From: DATFES01 sp035457725
Lineage (GTDB): Bacteria; Pseudomonadota; Alphaproteobacteria; CACIAM-22H2
NCBI GenBank assembly: GCA_035457725.1
Contig: DATIBC010000092.1
Location: 1 to 64,000, forward strand
Length of the DNA: 64,000 bases
Reading direction: 5' to 3'
Every line of letters starts with the position of its first letter. The first letter of the stretch is position 1. The notes beneath the pieces were generated by a model. It saw only the letters and a program-made list of their open reading frames with translations, was not told where the DNA came from and did not search any database. Shown here one piece after another: positions 8,999 through 17,525 of this stretch. The translations under genes were made by a program, and so were the position numbers.

Positions 8999-9997
8999 AT
9001 GATCACCTTTGCCCAGTTCGGCGCCGGCCGTATCGGCGCCATCCATGCCGCGAATCTCGCCGCCAACCCCGGCGCCAGTCTGCGCTATGTCGTCGACGTC
9101 AACCCCAGGGCGGCCGCCGAACTTGCCAAGCGCCATGGCGCCAAGGCGTCCGACCCCAAGGCCGTGCTGGCCGACGCCCAGGTCGACGCGGTCATCATCG
9201 CATCGTCGACCGATACCCATGCCGATCTGGCGATCGCTGCGGCGCGCTCCGGCAAGGCCATCTTTTGCGAGAAACCGATCGATCTGTCGCTCAAGCGCGT
9301 CGACGCCTGCCTTGCCGTCGTCCGCAAGGCGAAAGTTCCCATGTTCGTCGGGTTCAACCGCCGCTTCGATCCGAGCTTCAGCTCCCTCCATGGCCGCATC
9401 GCCGCCGGCGAAATCGGCAAAGTCGAACAGGTCATCGTTTCCAGCCGCGACCCGGGCCTGCCGCCGTTCGAGTATCTCAAGGTGTCCGGCGGGCAGTTCC
9501 GCGACATGACGATCCACGATTTCGATATGGCTCGCTGGCTGCTCGGCGAGGAGCCGGTCGAGATCTTTGCGATCGGCAGTTGCCTCGTCGATCCCGGCGT
9601 GCACAAGCTTGGCGACATCGATTCGGCGATGGTGCTCATGCGCACCGCCTCGGGCAAGTTATGCCATATCAACAACAGCCGTCGTGCGACGTATGGCTAC
9701 GATCAGCGGATCGAGGTTCATGGTTCGCGCGGCCGGTTGATGGCGGGCAATCGCGTCCCGACCACGGTCGAACTTGCCGATGACAAGGCCGTCAGCTCCG
9801 ACAAGCCGCTCTACTTCTTCCTCGAACGCTACGCCGACGCGTATAAGGCCGAGCTTGTCGCGTTCATCGACGCCCTCGAGCACAAGTCGCCCATGCCGGT
9901 TGGCGCCGAGGACGGCCGTCAGGCGTTGGTGCTTGCCGAAGCGGCGCTAAAATCGTTCAGGACCGGCCGGCCGGTCAAACTGGCGTCGCGCGGCTAG
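8999..9997 (+). CDS. iolG: Inositol 2-dehydrogenase (Gfo/Idh/MocA family)
   Basis: NAD-dependent oxidoreductase making scyllo-inosose from myo-inositol, the first step of the pathway. The N-terminal Rossmann fold shows FGAGRIGAIHAANL. The EKP motif (FCEKPIDLS) places the catalytic lysine. The Asp/His pair of the family is in the sequence DMTIHDFDMARWLLGEEP. ATG 8999 is preceded by GAGGAACC and begins MITFAQFGAGRIG; upstream codons in the same frame lie in the promoter gap. 332 aa is normal. A dehydrogenase for a related cyclitol or sugar remains possible, but the head-to-head iolD/iolE partners favour inositol. Confidence 0.88.
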   Translation: MITFAQFGAGRIGAIHAANLAANPGASLRYVVDVNPRAAAELAKRHGAKASDPKAVLADAQVDAVIIASSTDTHADLAIAAARSGKAIFCEKPIDLSLKRVDACLAVVRKAKVPMFVGFNRRFDPSFSSLHGRIAAGEIGKVEQVIVSSRDPGLPPFEYLKVSGGQFRDMTIHDFDMARWLLGEEPVEIFAIGSCLVDPGVHKLGDIDSAMVLMRTASGKLCHINNSRRATYGYDQRIEVHGSRGRLMAGNRVPTTVELADDKAVSSDKPLYFFLERYADAYKAELVAFIDALEHKSPMPVGAEDGRQALVLAEAALKSFRTGRPVKLASRG

Positions 9998-10012
9998 GCG
10001 GGAGGAGCGGCG

Positions 10013-10795
10013 ATGAGCGTAATCCGCCTCGATGGCAAGGTCATCGTCATCACCGGAGGCACGCAGGGCATCGGCGAAGCGGTGGCGCGCGAAGCCGCCG
10101 CATCGGGCGCCGCCGGCCTGTGCCTCACCGGCCGCGATAAGATGCGCGGTGAACGGGTAGCGGGCGAGGTTTCCTCGAACGGCTGTCCGACCATTTTCGT
10201 GCCCGCGCTGCTGGAGGATCCGGCCGCCTGCCGCGAGATCGTCGGCGCCGCCGACCGGCAATTCGGCCGCATCGACGGGCTGGTGAATGCCGCCGGCCTG
10301 ACGGACCGCGGCACCCTCGAAGAGACGACCGTCGAGCTGTGGGACCGGCTCTTCGACGTCAATGTCCGAGCCCCCTTCATCCTGACGCAGGAGACCGTGC
10401 GCCGCATGCGGCGCGACAGGCGGCCCGGCAGCATCGTCAACATCATCACCCGATCGAGCCACGGCGGGCAGCCGTTCCTCACCGCATATTCGGCCTCAAA
10501 GGGCGCACTCGCCGTTTTGACCAAGAACAACGCGCACGCCTTGCGGCTCGATCGGATCCGCGTCAATGGCGTCAACATCGGCTGGATGGATACGCCGGGC
10601 GAGCACGCCATCCAGAAACGAGACGGCAAGCCCGCCGACTGGCTTGTCGCGGCGGAAAAAGCTCAACCGTTCGGGCGCCTGCTCAAGACCGCCGACGCCG
10701 CGATCTTATCGGTTTATCTATTGAGCGATGCCTCGCTGCCGATGACCGGGGCGCTCATCGATTACGACCAGAACGTAATGGGCGCCTACGACTGA
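10013..10795 (+). CDS. SDR family oxidoreductase, probably linked to inositol catabolism
   Basis: Classical short-chain dehydrogenase/reductase: glycine-rich cofactor loop GGTQGIGEAV near residues 12-21, NAAG at the end of the fourth strand, Ser of the catalytic centre in ITRSSHGGQ, and YSASK as the Tyr/Lys pair. Starts at ATG 10013 behind GGGAGGAG, 15 nt after the iolG stop, so co-transcribed. A role in oxidising an inositol isomer or other polyol is inferred from position only. Its last 10 bp overlap the convergent CoA-ligase gene. Confidence 0.87.
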   Translation: MSVIRLDGKVIVITGGTQGIGEAVAREAAASGAAGLCLTGRDKMRGERVAGEVSSNGCPTIFVPALLEDPAACREIVGAADRQFGRIDGLVNAAGLTDRGTLEETTVELWDRLFDVNVRAPFILTQETVRRMRRDRRPGSIVNIITRSSHGGQPFLTAYSASKGALAVLTKNNAHALRLDRIRVNGVNIGWMDTPGEHAIQKRDGKPADWLVAAEKAQPFGRLLKTADAAILSVYLLSDASLPMTGALIDYDQNVMGAYD

Positions 10796-12321
10796 GCGGC
10801 AGGCAGCTTGACATCAAGCTGCTGGCGAAGCTTGAAGCGTAACACCTTGCCGAGCGCATTGCGCGGCAAGGTGTCGACGAAGATCACCTCGTGCGGGTGC
10901 TTGAAGCGGGCAAGCCGGTCGACGAACATCCCCTTGACCGTCTCGGCAGTGATCGTCGAGCCGGCCTTACGCACGCACACCGCGACTGGGACTTCTCCCC
11001 ACCTTGCATCCGGGCGCGCAACCACCGAAGCTTCGGCGATCTCGGAACATTCCGCGAGCACGGATTCAAGCTCGGCCGGGTATATGTTCTCGCCGCCGGA
11101 TATGATCATGTCTTTCTTGCGTTCGTCGATCCAAAAATAACCGTCGCCGTCCTGATGGCCGATGTCGCCGGTATGAAACCAGCCGTCGACGAGCGCCGCC
11201 TGGCTCGCCTGGGAATCGCGCCAATATCTCGACATCACGTTCGGCCCACGAACGAGGATTTCGCCATGCACGCCGCGTGGAACGTCGCGGCCGTCGGGAT
11301 CGACGATCCGGACCTCGCAATGAAGCGCCGGCGTGCCGGTGGAGCCAGCCTTGCGGATTGCGTCCTCACGCCGCAGCACGATTGCTGTCGGACCCGTCTC
11401 GGTCGAGCCATAAATCTGGCAGATCGCCACGCCGCGGGCATGAAAGGCCTCGATGAGCTCGATGGGCACAACCGACGATCCGGCCCCGGCGAGGCGCAGA
11501 CTTGATAGATCGGCTGTCGGCCAAGCCGGGTGTTCGATCAGCGCCTTCATCACCGCCGGCACCAGTAGCGTGATCGTGGGCTTCTCGACGGCGATCGCAA
11601 GTAGCGCCGACTGAGGGTGAAAACGCGGCTGCAGAATCACCGTCGCTCCGAGATGCAGCGCCGGCAGCGTCTGAATGTTGAGCCCGCCGACGTGAAACAT
11701 CGGCAAGAAGGTCAGCACGCGGTCCGCCGCCGTCATGTCGTGCATGGCGGCCCCGTTGACCGCCGTCCAGACCAGCGATTCCTGCGTCAGGACCGCCCCT
11801 TTTGGTTCGCCGGTCGTGCCCGAGGTGTAAACGATGAGGGCTGGATCGTCGGGCTGGCCGAGACGATCCGCCGCGCGCCGCGCGCCGGCGCGGAGTAACT
11901 CATCGTATTCGGTCCATCCATCGGGGCTGCCGGAATACCCGATCCAATGGCGCACGTTCCCCATGCGTGAGCGAATCGGCTCGAGTCCGCGATGGAACTC
12001 GGCGTGGGCGAACAGCGCCGATACGTCGGCGTTCTCAAGGATTGCCTGGTGCTCCGGTGGAGCGAGCCGCCAGTTGAGCGGCACCAGCGTCGCGCCGATG
12101 CGCTGGCAAGCAAAAAAGAGATCGAGAAACTCCGGCCTGTTGACGGAAAGGATCGCCACCCGGTCGCCGCGCAGAATCCGCAGTTCGCGCTGCAGCGCCG
12201 CGGCGAGTCGCTCGATTCGTTGACAAAGCTCGGAATAAGAGATGTCGCGCCCGTCGAAGCGGATTGCCGGCTTCTCCGGCGCGTAGGCGGCATGTCGCTC
12301 GATCCAGTGCGAGAGATCCAT
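10786..12321 (-). CDS. AMP-dependent acyl-/aryl-CoA ligase
   Basis: ANL-superfamily ligase that activates a carboxylic acid through an acyl-adenylate to its CoA thioester. The P-loop YTSGTTGEPKGAVL, the middle motif IYGSTETGP, the hinge region GYFWIDERKKDMIISGGENIYP and the C-terminal catalytic Lys in NALGKVLRFKL are all present. Start ATG 12321 (MDLSHWIERHAAYAPEKPAI) has GAGGA 8-9 nt upstream; longer in-frame versions run into the upstream gene. 511 aa. It follows the dehydrogenase-like gene by 20 bp, in an operon headed by a NicX-like dioxygenase, so the acid is probably a degradation product of that pathway. Confidence 0.9.
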   Translation of the reverse strand: MDLSHWIERHAAYAPEKPAIRFDGRDISYSELCQRIERLAAALQRELRILRGDRVAILSVNRPEFLDLFFACQRIGATLVPLNWRLAPPEHQAILENADVSALFAHAEFHRGLEPIRSRMGNVRHWIGYSGSPDGWTEYDELLRAGARRAADRLGQPDDPALIVYTSGTTGEPKGAVLTQESLVWTAVNGAAMHDMTAADRVLTFLPMFHVGGLNIQTLPALHLGATVILQPRFHPQSALLAIAVEKPTITLLVPAVMKALIEHPAWPTADLSSLRLAGAGSSVVPIELIEAFHARGVAICQIYGSTETGPTAIVLRREDAIRKAGSTGTPALHCEVRIVDPDGRDVPRGVHGEILVRGPNVMSRYWRDSQASQAALVDGWFHTGDIGHQDGDGYFWIDERKKDMIISGGENIYPAELESVLAECSEIAEASVVARPDARWGEVPVAVCVRKAGSTITAETVKGMFVDRLARFKHPHEVIFVDTLPRNALGKVLRFKLRQQLDVKLPAAQS

Positions 12322-12341
12322 TCGTGCCGTCCTCGATCGGT

Positions 12342-13577
12342 TCAGTCGTCGCTCTCGCCCGGCTCGTACAACGTCTCTCGCCCGAGTCGATCGAGGCACA
12401 GCTCGGCCGTCCACGGCAGCATCAGCGAGCCGCAACGGCTGTCGCGGTAGAGCTGCTCCAACGGCAGCGATTTCAGCATTGACTGGCCGCCGCAGGTGCG
12501 GATGGCGAGCCGGCAGATCTCATTGGCGTTTTCCATTATGGTGAATTGCGTTGCGTAGCAGCGCAGACGTTCCTCCTTCGGAGGATTGACCTTCGCTTCG
12601 GATATGGTGCGCTCGAACAGGGCGCGGGTCTGCTGCAACTTGATGAACATCTCGGCGACGGCGATCTGCTTGGTGGGATACATTCTCCGCTTCACCGGCG
12701 GTTGGCCGGCGACTTCGCCCCGCAGATACATGACCGTAAAATCATAGGCGGCCTGCGCGATCCCCATATACGTCGGCGCCAGAGTCAAGAACATGTGCGG
12801 CCACTTGCTCGCCGCCTGAAAATAGAGTCCGCGCGGCATGAGCTGCGCCTCGTCGGCGACGAATACATCCTTCATCACCAGCGTCCGCGACACGGTCCCG
12901 CGCATGCCGAGCGGGTCCCAGTCGCCGGCCACGGTGAGCCCTTGCGCTGCCGCCGGCACCGCGATGTAGAGCGTGTCGCGCATCGAGCGGTCCGGTTTGT
13001 CCTCGGTGCACAACACGCCGTAATAATCCGCGGCGCCCGACAGCGAAGCGAAGATCTTCTTGCCATTGATGATCCAGCCGCCCTCCACTTTCGTGGCGAT
13101 GGTGCCGAACGGCGCTTTACCCGCGGCCGCCGCGCTGCCTTCGGAAAACGGCTGCGCATAGATCGCCCCGTCGACGACAATACGGCGATAATGCACCGCA
13201 CGCAGGCTTTCGAGCTCGGACCGCTCGGCTGGCGTCATCTCGAGATCGTCGGCGAGCGGCCCGGTCCAAAGCGCCGAACTCGCGTGCATGTTGAAGGTGA
13301 GCGCGGTCGCGCCGCACCATCGGCCGAGCTCGGCCGAAACCAGGCAATATGTCTGGAAGTCGGCGCCCAGCCCGCCATGCGCCTCGGGCACGCACAGGCC
13401 GAGGAGCCCATGGCGCCGAAGATCGTCGTAATTCTCAAACGGAAACGTCGCGTCGCGATCGTAGCGCGCAACGCGGGGTGCGAAGTTCTGCTGTCCCAAC
13501 TTGCGCACGAGCATGATGAGCTCGTCCTGCCGCGACTTCGGAACGGCGCGAAGATGCGTGCGAGCTGCGGTCACCAT
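12342..13577 (-). CDS. Acyl-CoA dehydrogenase-superfamily flavoprotein with atypical active site
   Basis: Three-domain acyl-CoA dehydrogenase fold. The N-terminal helical domain has GLLGLCVPEAHGGLG. The middle beta domain has WIINGKKIFASLSGAADYY and GDWDPLGMRGTVSRTL. The C-terminal helical domain has IRTCGGQSMLKSLPLEQLYRD. In classical members the segment after the YRD element contains the catalytic Glu in a YEGT-like motif; here it reads GSLMLPWTAEL, so that Glu is not in place. This suggests an oxidase/monooxygenase-like or otherwise divergent member. 411 aa, start ATG 13577 in a GGAGGATCGCC context. Sits between the NicX-like gene and the CoA ligase. Confidence 0.87.
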   Translation of the reverse strand: MVTAARTHLRAVPKSRQDELIMLVRKLGQQNFAPRVARYDRDATFPFENYDDLRRHGLLGLCVPEAHGGLGADFQTYCLVSAELGRWCGATALTFNMHASSALWTGPLADDLEMTPAERSELESLRAVHYRRIVVDGAIYAQPFSEGSAAAAGKAPFGTIATKVEGGWIINGKKIFASLSGAADYYGVLCTEDKPDRSMRDTLYIAVPAAAQGLTVAGDWDPLGMRGTVSRTLVMKDVFVADEAQLMPRGLYFQAASKWPHMFLTLAPTYMGIAQAAYDFTVMYLRGEVAGQPPVKRRMYPTKQIAVAEMFIKLQQTRALFERTISEAKVNPPKEERLRCYATQFTIMENANEICRLAIRTCGGQSMLKSLPLEQLYRDSRCGSLMLPWTAELCLDRLGRETLYEPGESDD

Positions 13578-13607
13578 GGCGATCCTCCGGTCGGTGCGCG
13601 CGGGCGG

Positions 13608-14654
13608 TCAGGCGAATTCGTCGATCAGCCGTCCGCGGTCGACGACGATGCGTTCGTCGAGACTGACCGTGCAACCGCGCAGCGGCAGGTCGAAATGGCC
13701 GAGCGTGTGGCGTCCGGCGGCCTCGTTGGCGCCGGTCGAATACAGGAAGTTCCCGGCGACGGCGCGCAGTTCGGTGCCGTTGAAGTCGCTTTTATCGTAC
13801 ATGGCGAGCGCCTCCCAGCGGGCCCTGGGGTTCATCCCCCACCCGACGTGCGACACCGCATAGGCGTCGCGATCGTCCCATGCCGCGAAATAGCTGCGCA
13901 TCAAATCGGCGTCGAGACCATCGCCATCGACGCGCGTCACGTAGTCGCGCTCGATCGTCAGCCGCACCGGCGTTTCAATGTAGCGCTTGAAGGTCAAGTT
14001 GGCGTCACCGGGCGCCAGAACCAGCGTGCCGGCGACGGCGCCAGCGCGAGGAAAACAAAGGCAGAGCCCGCCTGGCCAATGGGCGACCGACTTGGGCCGA
14101 TCGCAGTAGCCCCACACGCCGGTGGCCACCGCATCCGCGACGTCGATCACGAGATCGCTCCCCGCCATCGACGTCACGCGCATTTGCTTGGCGGCCTTCA
14201 ACGCCTTGACGCCGAGCTTCACCTTGGGCTCCAACGCCGGATCGGGCACGAGACGTTCGAGCGCGTCGGGGTGCTCGTTGCTCACCATCAGCAGCCTTGC
14301 GCCGGCCTTGAGTATCGCCGGCAGTTCGGGCGCGTGCAGCATCCCCTCGACGGTAAGATCGACCACCAAGCCGGCAGCGGCCAGGGCGCCGACGACAGGT
14401 TCTAGGCCCTGCACCGCGTCGCTAGCGCCAGTCGAGCGGACCGGCACTGGCGCCCGTTGCGGCGGCGTTGGCACCACGAGGTGAAATGGCCGCGCTCCGA
14501 GGCGCAGTAACGCCAACTCGGCGAGCCGTACGTTGAGCGGCCGCGACTGGGTTTCGGACAGGATGGCGGCGGCTTCGCCGTTCGCGACTTTGCACAGCGC
14601 GAATACGCGAGCGAAGGCGTCGATCCACTTTTCTTCGATGCGGTCTACGAACAA
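13608..14654 (-). CDS. NicX-like 2,5-dihydroxypyridine 5,6-dioxygenase / M29-fold protein
   Basis: Aminopeptidase-M29-fold protein resembling NicX, the Fe(II) ring-cleavage dioxygenase of nicotinate degradation. Similar segments are MAGSDLVIDVADA, SVAHWPGGLCLCFPRAG, GTLVLAPGDANLTFKRYIE, SHVGWGMNPRARWEALAMYD, GNFLYSTGANE and GHFDLPLRGC. The likely metal ligands are His269 in SHVGWG and His320/Asp322 in GHFD, close to my recollection of the NicX triad. I choose TTG 14654, preceded by GGAGGAAGGA at 9 nt and giving 348 aa like NicX. An ATG at 14720 would add 22 residues without a Shine-Dalgarno. No other nic genes are visible, so the real substrate may be another hydroxylated ring. Confidence 0.78.
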   Translation of the reverse strand: MFVDRIEEKWIDAFARVFALCKVANGEAAAILSETQSRPLNVRLAELALLRLGARPFHLVVPTPPQRAPVPVRSTGASDAVQGLEPVVGALAAAGLVVDLTVEGMLHAPELPAILKAGARLLMVSNEHPDALERLVPDPALEPKVKLGVKALKAAKQMRVTSMAGSDLVIDVADAVATGVWGYCDRPKSVAHWPGGLCLCFPRAGAVAGTLVLAPGDANLTFKRYIETPVRLTIERDYVTRVDGDGLDADLMRSYFAAWDDRDAYAVSHVGWGMNPRARWEALAMYDKSDFNGTELRAVAGNFLYSTGANEAAGRHTLGHFDLPLRGCTVSLDERIVVDRGRLIDEFA

Positions 14655-14737
14655 GTGGTGTGGTCCTTCCTCCAATGGCCGAGCCGCAACCCCTCCATGA
14701 ACACGGATCCGGAGTTTCATTGTAGCTCGAATTAATT

Positions 14738-14768
14738 ACATGAAAAGTCATTAATTGAAAATTCATGT
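14738..14768. promoter_or_regulatory. Inverted repeat in the NicX-like/marR divergent promoter
   Basis: ACATGAA, 17 bp, TTCATGT: perfect 7-bp arms inside an AT-rich island (also containing AATTAATT) between the divergent dioxygenase and MarR genes. A MarR-type dimer is the natural candidate ligand, by position. The spacing between arms is longer than in many MarR operators. Confidence 0.45.
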
Positions 14769-14843
14769 TTCGCCGTGACCTTGGCCGTGGTTTGATGGCG
14801 TGCGCGGTCGAATAGGCCGCCCCCAACTTCCAGGGCTGCGAGC

Positions 14844-15299
14844 GTGCGGTTTGTCGACGACTATCTTTCGTATCTCCTCGCTCGCGCAAGCCATCAGGTC
14901 GCGCGCGAATTCCACGCGCAATTGAAGCCACATGGGTTGTCGGTCGCCGAATGGCGGGTGCTGGCGACACTGGTCGACGGCGATGGGTTATCGTTGGGCG
15001 AGTTGGCCGATGCCGTCCTGTTCAAGCAACCGTCGCTGACCAAGGCGATCGACCGGATGGAGCGCGACGGGCTGGTCAAGCGCCTTCCAGGCGCCGGCGA
15101 TCGCCGGCGTATTCGCATTGTGGTCACGTCGCGCGGAGCCGCCGCGGTGCGCGGCCTGTTGAGTCGAGCGAAGTTACACGAAGCACGGATTCTCGCCGCT
15201 TACCGGCCGGAGGAGGTTGAGAACGTAAAGCGCTTCCTGCGCGATCTCCTGATGCGCAGCGCCAAGCAGGAGGAAGGAACGGCGCGACGCCAACTATGA
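14844..15299 (+). CDS. MarR family transcriptional regulator
   Basis: Winged-helix regulator of 151 aa that probably controls the divergent NicX-like operon. The family layout is present: N-terminal dimerisation helix (FVDDYLSYLLARASHQVAREF), HTH with LSVAEWRVLATLVDGD and LFKQPSLTKAIDRMERDGLV, and wing RLPGAGDRRRIRIVVTSRG. Starts at GTG 14844; there is no strong ribosome-binding site and no ATG that preserves the first helix. Its stop overlaps the GtrA start (ATGA). MarR proteins of aromatic pathways often respond to the pathway substrate; that is inference here. Confidence 0.92.
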   Translation: MRFVDDYLSYLLARASHQVAREFHAQLKPHGLSVAEWRVLATLVDGDGLSLGELADAVLFKQPSLTKAIDRMERDGLVKRLPGAGDRRRIRIVVTSRGAAAVRGLLSRAKLHEARILAAYRPEEVENVKRFLRDLLMRSAKQEEGTARRQL

Positions 15300-15706
15300 C
15301 GAGGATCGGCGGGCAATTCATTCGATTCGCCGTGGCGGGCGCACTGGCCGCCATCGCGCATTACGCGACGCTGATTGGCGCGGTCGAACTCGGCGGGGCG
15401 ACCCCGTTGCACGCATCACTTGCCGGCTACGTCTTCGGCGCGACGGTGAGCTATCTCTTGAATTACTATTTCACGTTCGCCAGTTCGGCCGCCCACCATT
15501 CAGCGCTGAGCAAATTCTTGATCGCAGCCGGGGTTGGCTTGCTTCTCAACGGAGCGATCATGGCGCTGCTCACCGGCCCATTCCCGATCCATTATGTTGT
15601 GGCCCAGATCGTCGCGACGGGCACAGTACTGGTCTGGAGTTTCTCCAGCTACCGGCTATGGGCCTTTCGCACCCCGTCGCAAAGCGACCGGTCGCCACGG
15701 CCATAA
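15296..15706 (+). CDS. GtrA family membrane protein
   Basis: Small four-helix inner-membrane protein (136 aa) of the GtrA/DPMS family, thought to assist flipping of polyprenyl-phosphate sugars. Typical elements are FIRFAVAGALAAIAHY, VFGATVSYLLNYYFTF, KFLIAAGVGLLLNGAIM and the terminal WSFSSYRLWAF. It overlaps the marR stop by 4 bp but fits functionally with the downstream glycosyltransferase genes (GT39-like and GtrB-like). Confidence 0.9.
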   Translation: MTRIGGQFIRFAVAGALAAIAHYATLIGAVELGGATPLHASLAGYVFGATVSYLLNYYFTFASSAAHHSALSKFLIAAGVGLLLNGAIMALLTGPFPIHYVVAQIVATGTVLVWSFSSYRLWAFRTPSQSDRSPRP

Positions 15707-15824
15707 ATCTCGGTTATAACGCCGGTGGGGAAACGCGCGCTGGCGCCAACAGGGTTAACGCACCTTCGGCTAGTCCACCCGCCGGGCCGACGAATAACCT
15801 ACCCGGTTGGGTCGTTGGGGGTAC

Positions 15825-17510
15825 ATGAACAGCACAACGGACGGCTGGGTCCACCTACGGCTCGCCTGGGCGGGACTGATCGCGGCTCTTCTGGTCATTG
15901 CCGCTACATTTCAGGATTATGGCGTCACCTGGGACGAGTTCTATCATCGTGCCAATGGCAAGCACGTCCTCGCCTATTACGCGAGTTTTTTTGCCGATCG
16001 GACGGTTCTTACCTTTCACAATCTGTACCTTTACGGCGGCGCCTTCGACGGCATCGTCGCGCTGTTCAATACCGTCTCCCCTTTCGGTTGGTTCGAGACA
16101 TCGCATCTGACCAATGCGTTGGTCGGTCTGCTTGGCGTGGTGGGCTGCTGGAAGCTGACGGATTGCCTCGGAGGCCCTCGGGCGGCGCTGATCGCCGCGG
16201 CGCTGCTCTTGCTGACGCCGGTTTGGTACGGGCACATGTTCTTCAACCCCAAGGACATCCCGTTCGCCTCGGCGATGATATGGACCCTCTATTACGCCGC
16301 GAGGACGGCCGCTGCTTGGCCCGCCACCCCTTGGCGGATCACCGCCAAGCTGGGCGTTGCGCTGGGCCTCACCCTCGGCATACGCATCGGCGGCGTGATT
16401 GCGCTGGTCTATATGGCGGCGCCGTTCGCCGCATACGCCCTGGCGGACGCGTGGCCGCGCATGGGGGCGGCGGCGGCCCGCGACCTCGCGCGAATTCTTT
16501 TCCGGTCGTTTGTCCCTGCCGGTTTGATCGCCTACGTGGTCATGCTGGTTTGCTGGCCGTGGGCACAACAAGATCCGATCGGCCATCCGATATACGCCTT
16601 GCAGCTGTTTTCCAACATCGCCTGGAACATCAATGTTCTTTTTGAAGGGCGACTGGTCAACTCCATGAATTTGCCGGCGGATTATTTGCCGGTATATTTC
16701 GCGGTAAAACTCCCGGAGACGATGCTCGCGCTGCTGGCGCTAGCGCTCCCCATCGCCATTGGCGCGACTGTTCGTCAGCTTCGTGCATCGGCCGACGCGC
16801 GGTTTCGCGGGTTCGCGATGTTGGCCGCCGCAGCGCTGCTGCCATTCGTCTACTTCCTCGTCCAGCGGCCGGTGACTTATGATTCGATCCGCCACTTTCT
16901 GTTCGTCGTCCCGCCGCTCGCGGCTATCGCGGGGCTGACCGCCGATTGGATTCTCGTCCGCGCCGAGCGCGGTGGACGACCGGTCGTCGCCGGGTTGGGC
17001 GGCCTGCTGGGCATAGGACTGGGCGCGCAGCTCTATGCGCTCGTCAGCCTCCATCCCGACCAATACGTCTATTACAACGCACTCACCGGCGGCGTGAAAG
17101 GCGCGGAGAACCGCTTCGAGCTGGACTATTGGGGCAACTCGTACGCCGAGGCGGTCGAGCTGCTGGTCGAGCAGTTGGAGCGCGAGCGCGAAAGCGGGGC
17201 GCCGGCGATTTCGTACAAGGTCGCCGTATGCTCCAGCGGCGTGTCGGCCAGTTATTTCTTCCCGCCCTACCTCGAATGGACCGGCAACGAGCTCGAGGCG
17301 GATTTTTACATTTCGACCACGCGGCTTGATTGCGACGATTCGCTCGAGGGCGATCCGTTCATCACCGTCGAACGCGACGGCGCGGTCTTGAGCGTGGTCA
17401 AGGATCGCCGCCCGCTCAAGGCATTCCATCCGGAACGCCTCAAGGCGACGGGTCCCGCGGACGAGCGCGTGCATCCGGGTGCGATCAGCGACGCATCGAT
17501 GATCCGCTGA
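15825..17510 (+). CDS. GT39/PMT-like integral membrane glycosyltransferase
   Basis: Large membrane protein (561 aa) with about ten hydrophobic helices and a soluble C-terminal tail. Near the N-terminus an Asp-Glu pair lies in DYGVTWDEFYH just after the first helix, the position of the acidic motif in GT-C enzymes (ArnT/PMT family). A second periplasmic-loop motif reads HMFFNPKDIPFASA. Such enzymes transfer a sugar from a polyprenyl-phosphate donor to a lipid, glycan or protein in the periplasm. ATG 15825 sits behind a GGGGGT tract; an in-frame TTG 18 nt upstream is less likely. The GtrA upstream and GT2 downstream would flip and make the donor. Confidence 0.8.
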   Translation: MNSTTDGWVHLRLAWAGLIAALLVIAATFQDYGVTWDEFYHRANGKHVLAYYASFFADRTVLTFHNLYLYGGAFDGIVALFNTVSPFGWFETSHLTNALVGLLGVVGCWKLTDCLGGPRAALIAAALLLLTPVWYGHMFFNPKDIPFASAMIWTLYYAARTAAAWPATPWRITAKLGVALGLTLGIRIGGVIALVYMAAPFAAYALADAWPRMGAAAARDLARILFRSFVPAGLIAYVVMLVCWPWAQQDPIGHPIYALQLFSNIAWNINVLFEGRLVNSMNLPADYLPVYFAVKLPETMLALLALALPIAIGATVRQLRASADARFRGFAMLAAAALLPFVYFLVQRPVTYDSIRHFLFVVPPLAAIAGLTADWILVRAERGGRPVVAGLGGLLGIGLGAQLYALVSLHPDQYVYYNALTGGVKGAENRFELDYWGNSYAEAVELLVEQLERERESGAPAISYKVAVCSSGVSASYFFPPYLEWTGNELEADFYISTTRLDCDDSLEGDPFITVERDGAVLSVVKDRRPLKAFHPERLKATGPADERVHPGAISDASMIR

Positions 17511-17525
17511 GGCCCGCCGCGGCAG

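Noticed and set aside
6986..9604. Very long minus-strand open frame extending iolD to 872 codons
   Set aside because: Everything upstream of 8824 is antisense to iolG or lies in the divergent promoter and has no family similarity; ATG 8824 with GGAGG fits the iolD N-terminus.
12546..14405. 619-codon plus-strand frame opposite the acyl-CoA-dehydrogenase-like and NicX-like genes
   Set aside because: Antisense shadow spanning two unrelated genes; no ribosome-binding site or recognisable protein.
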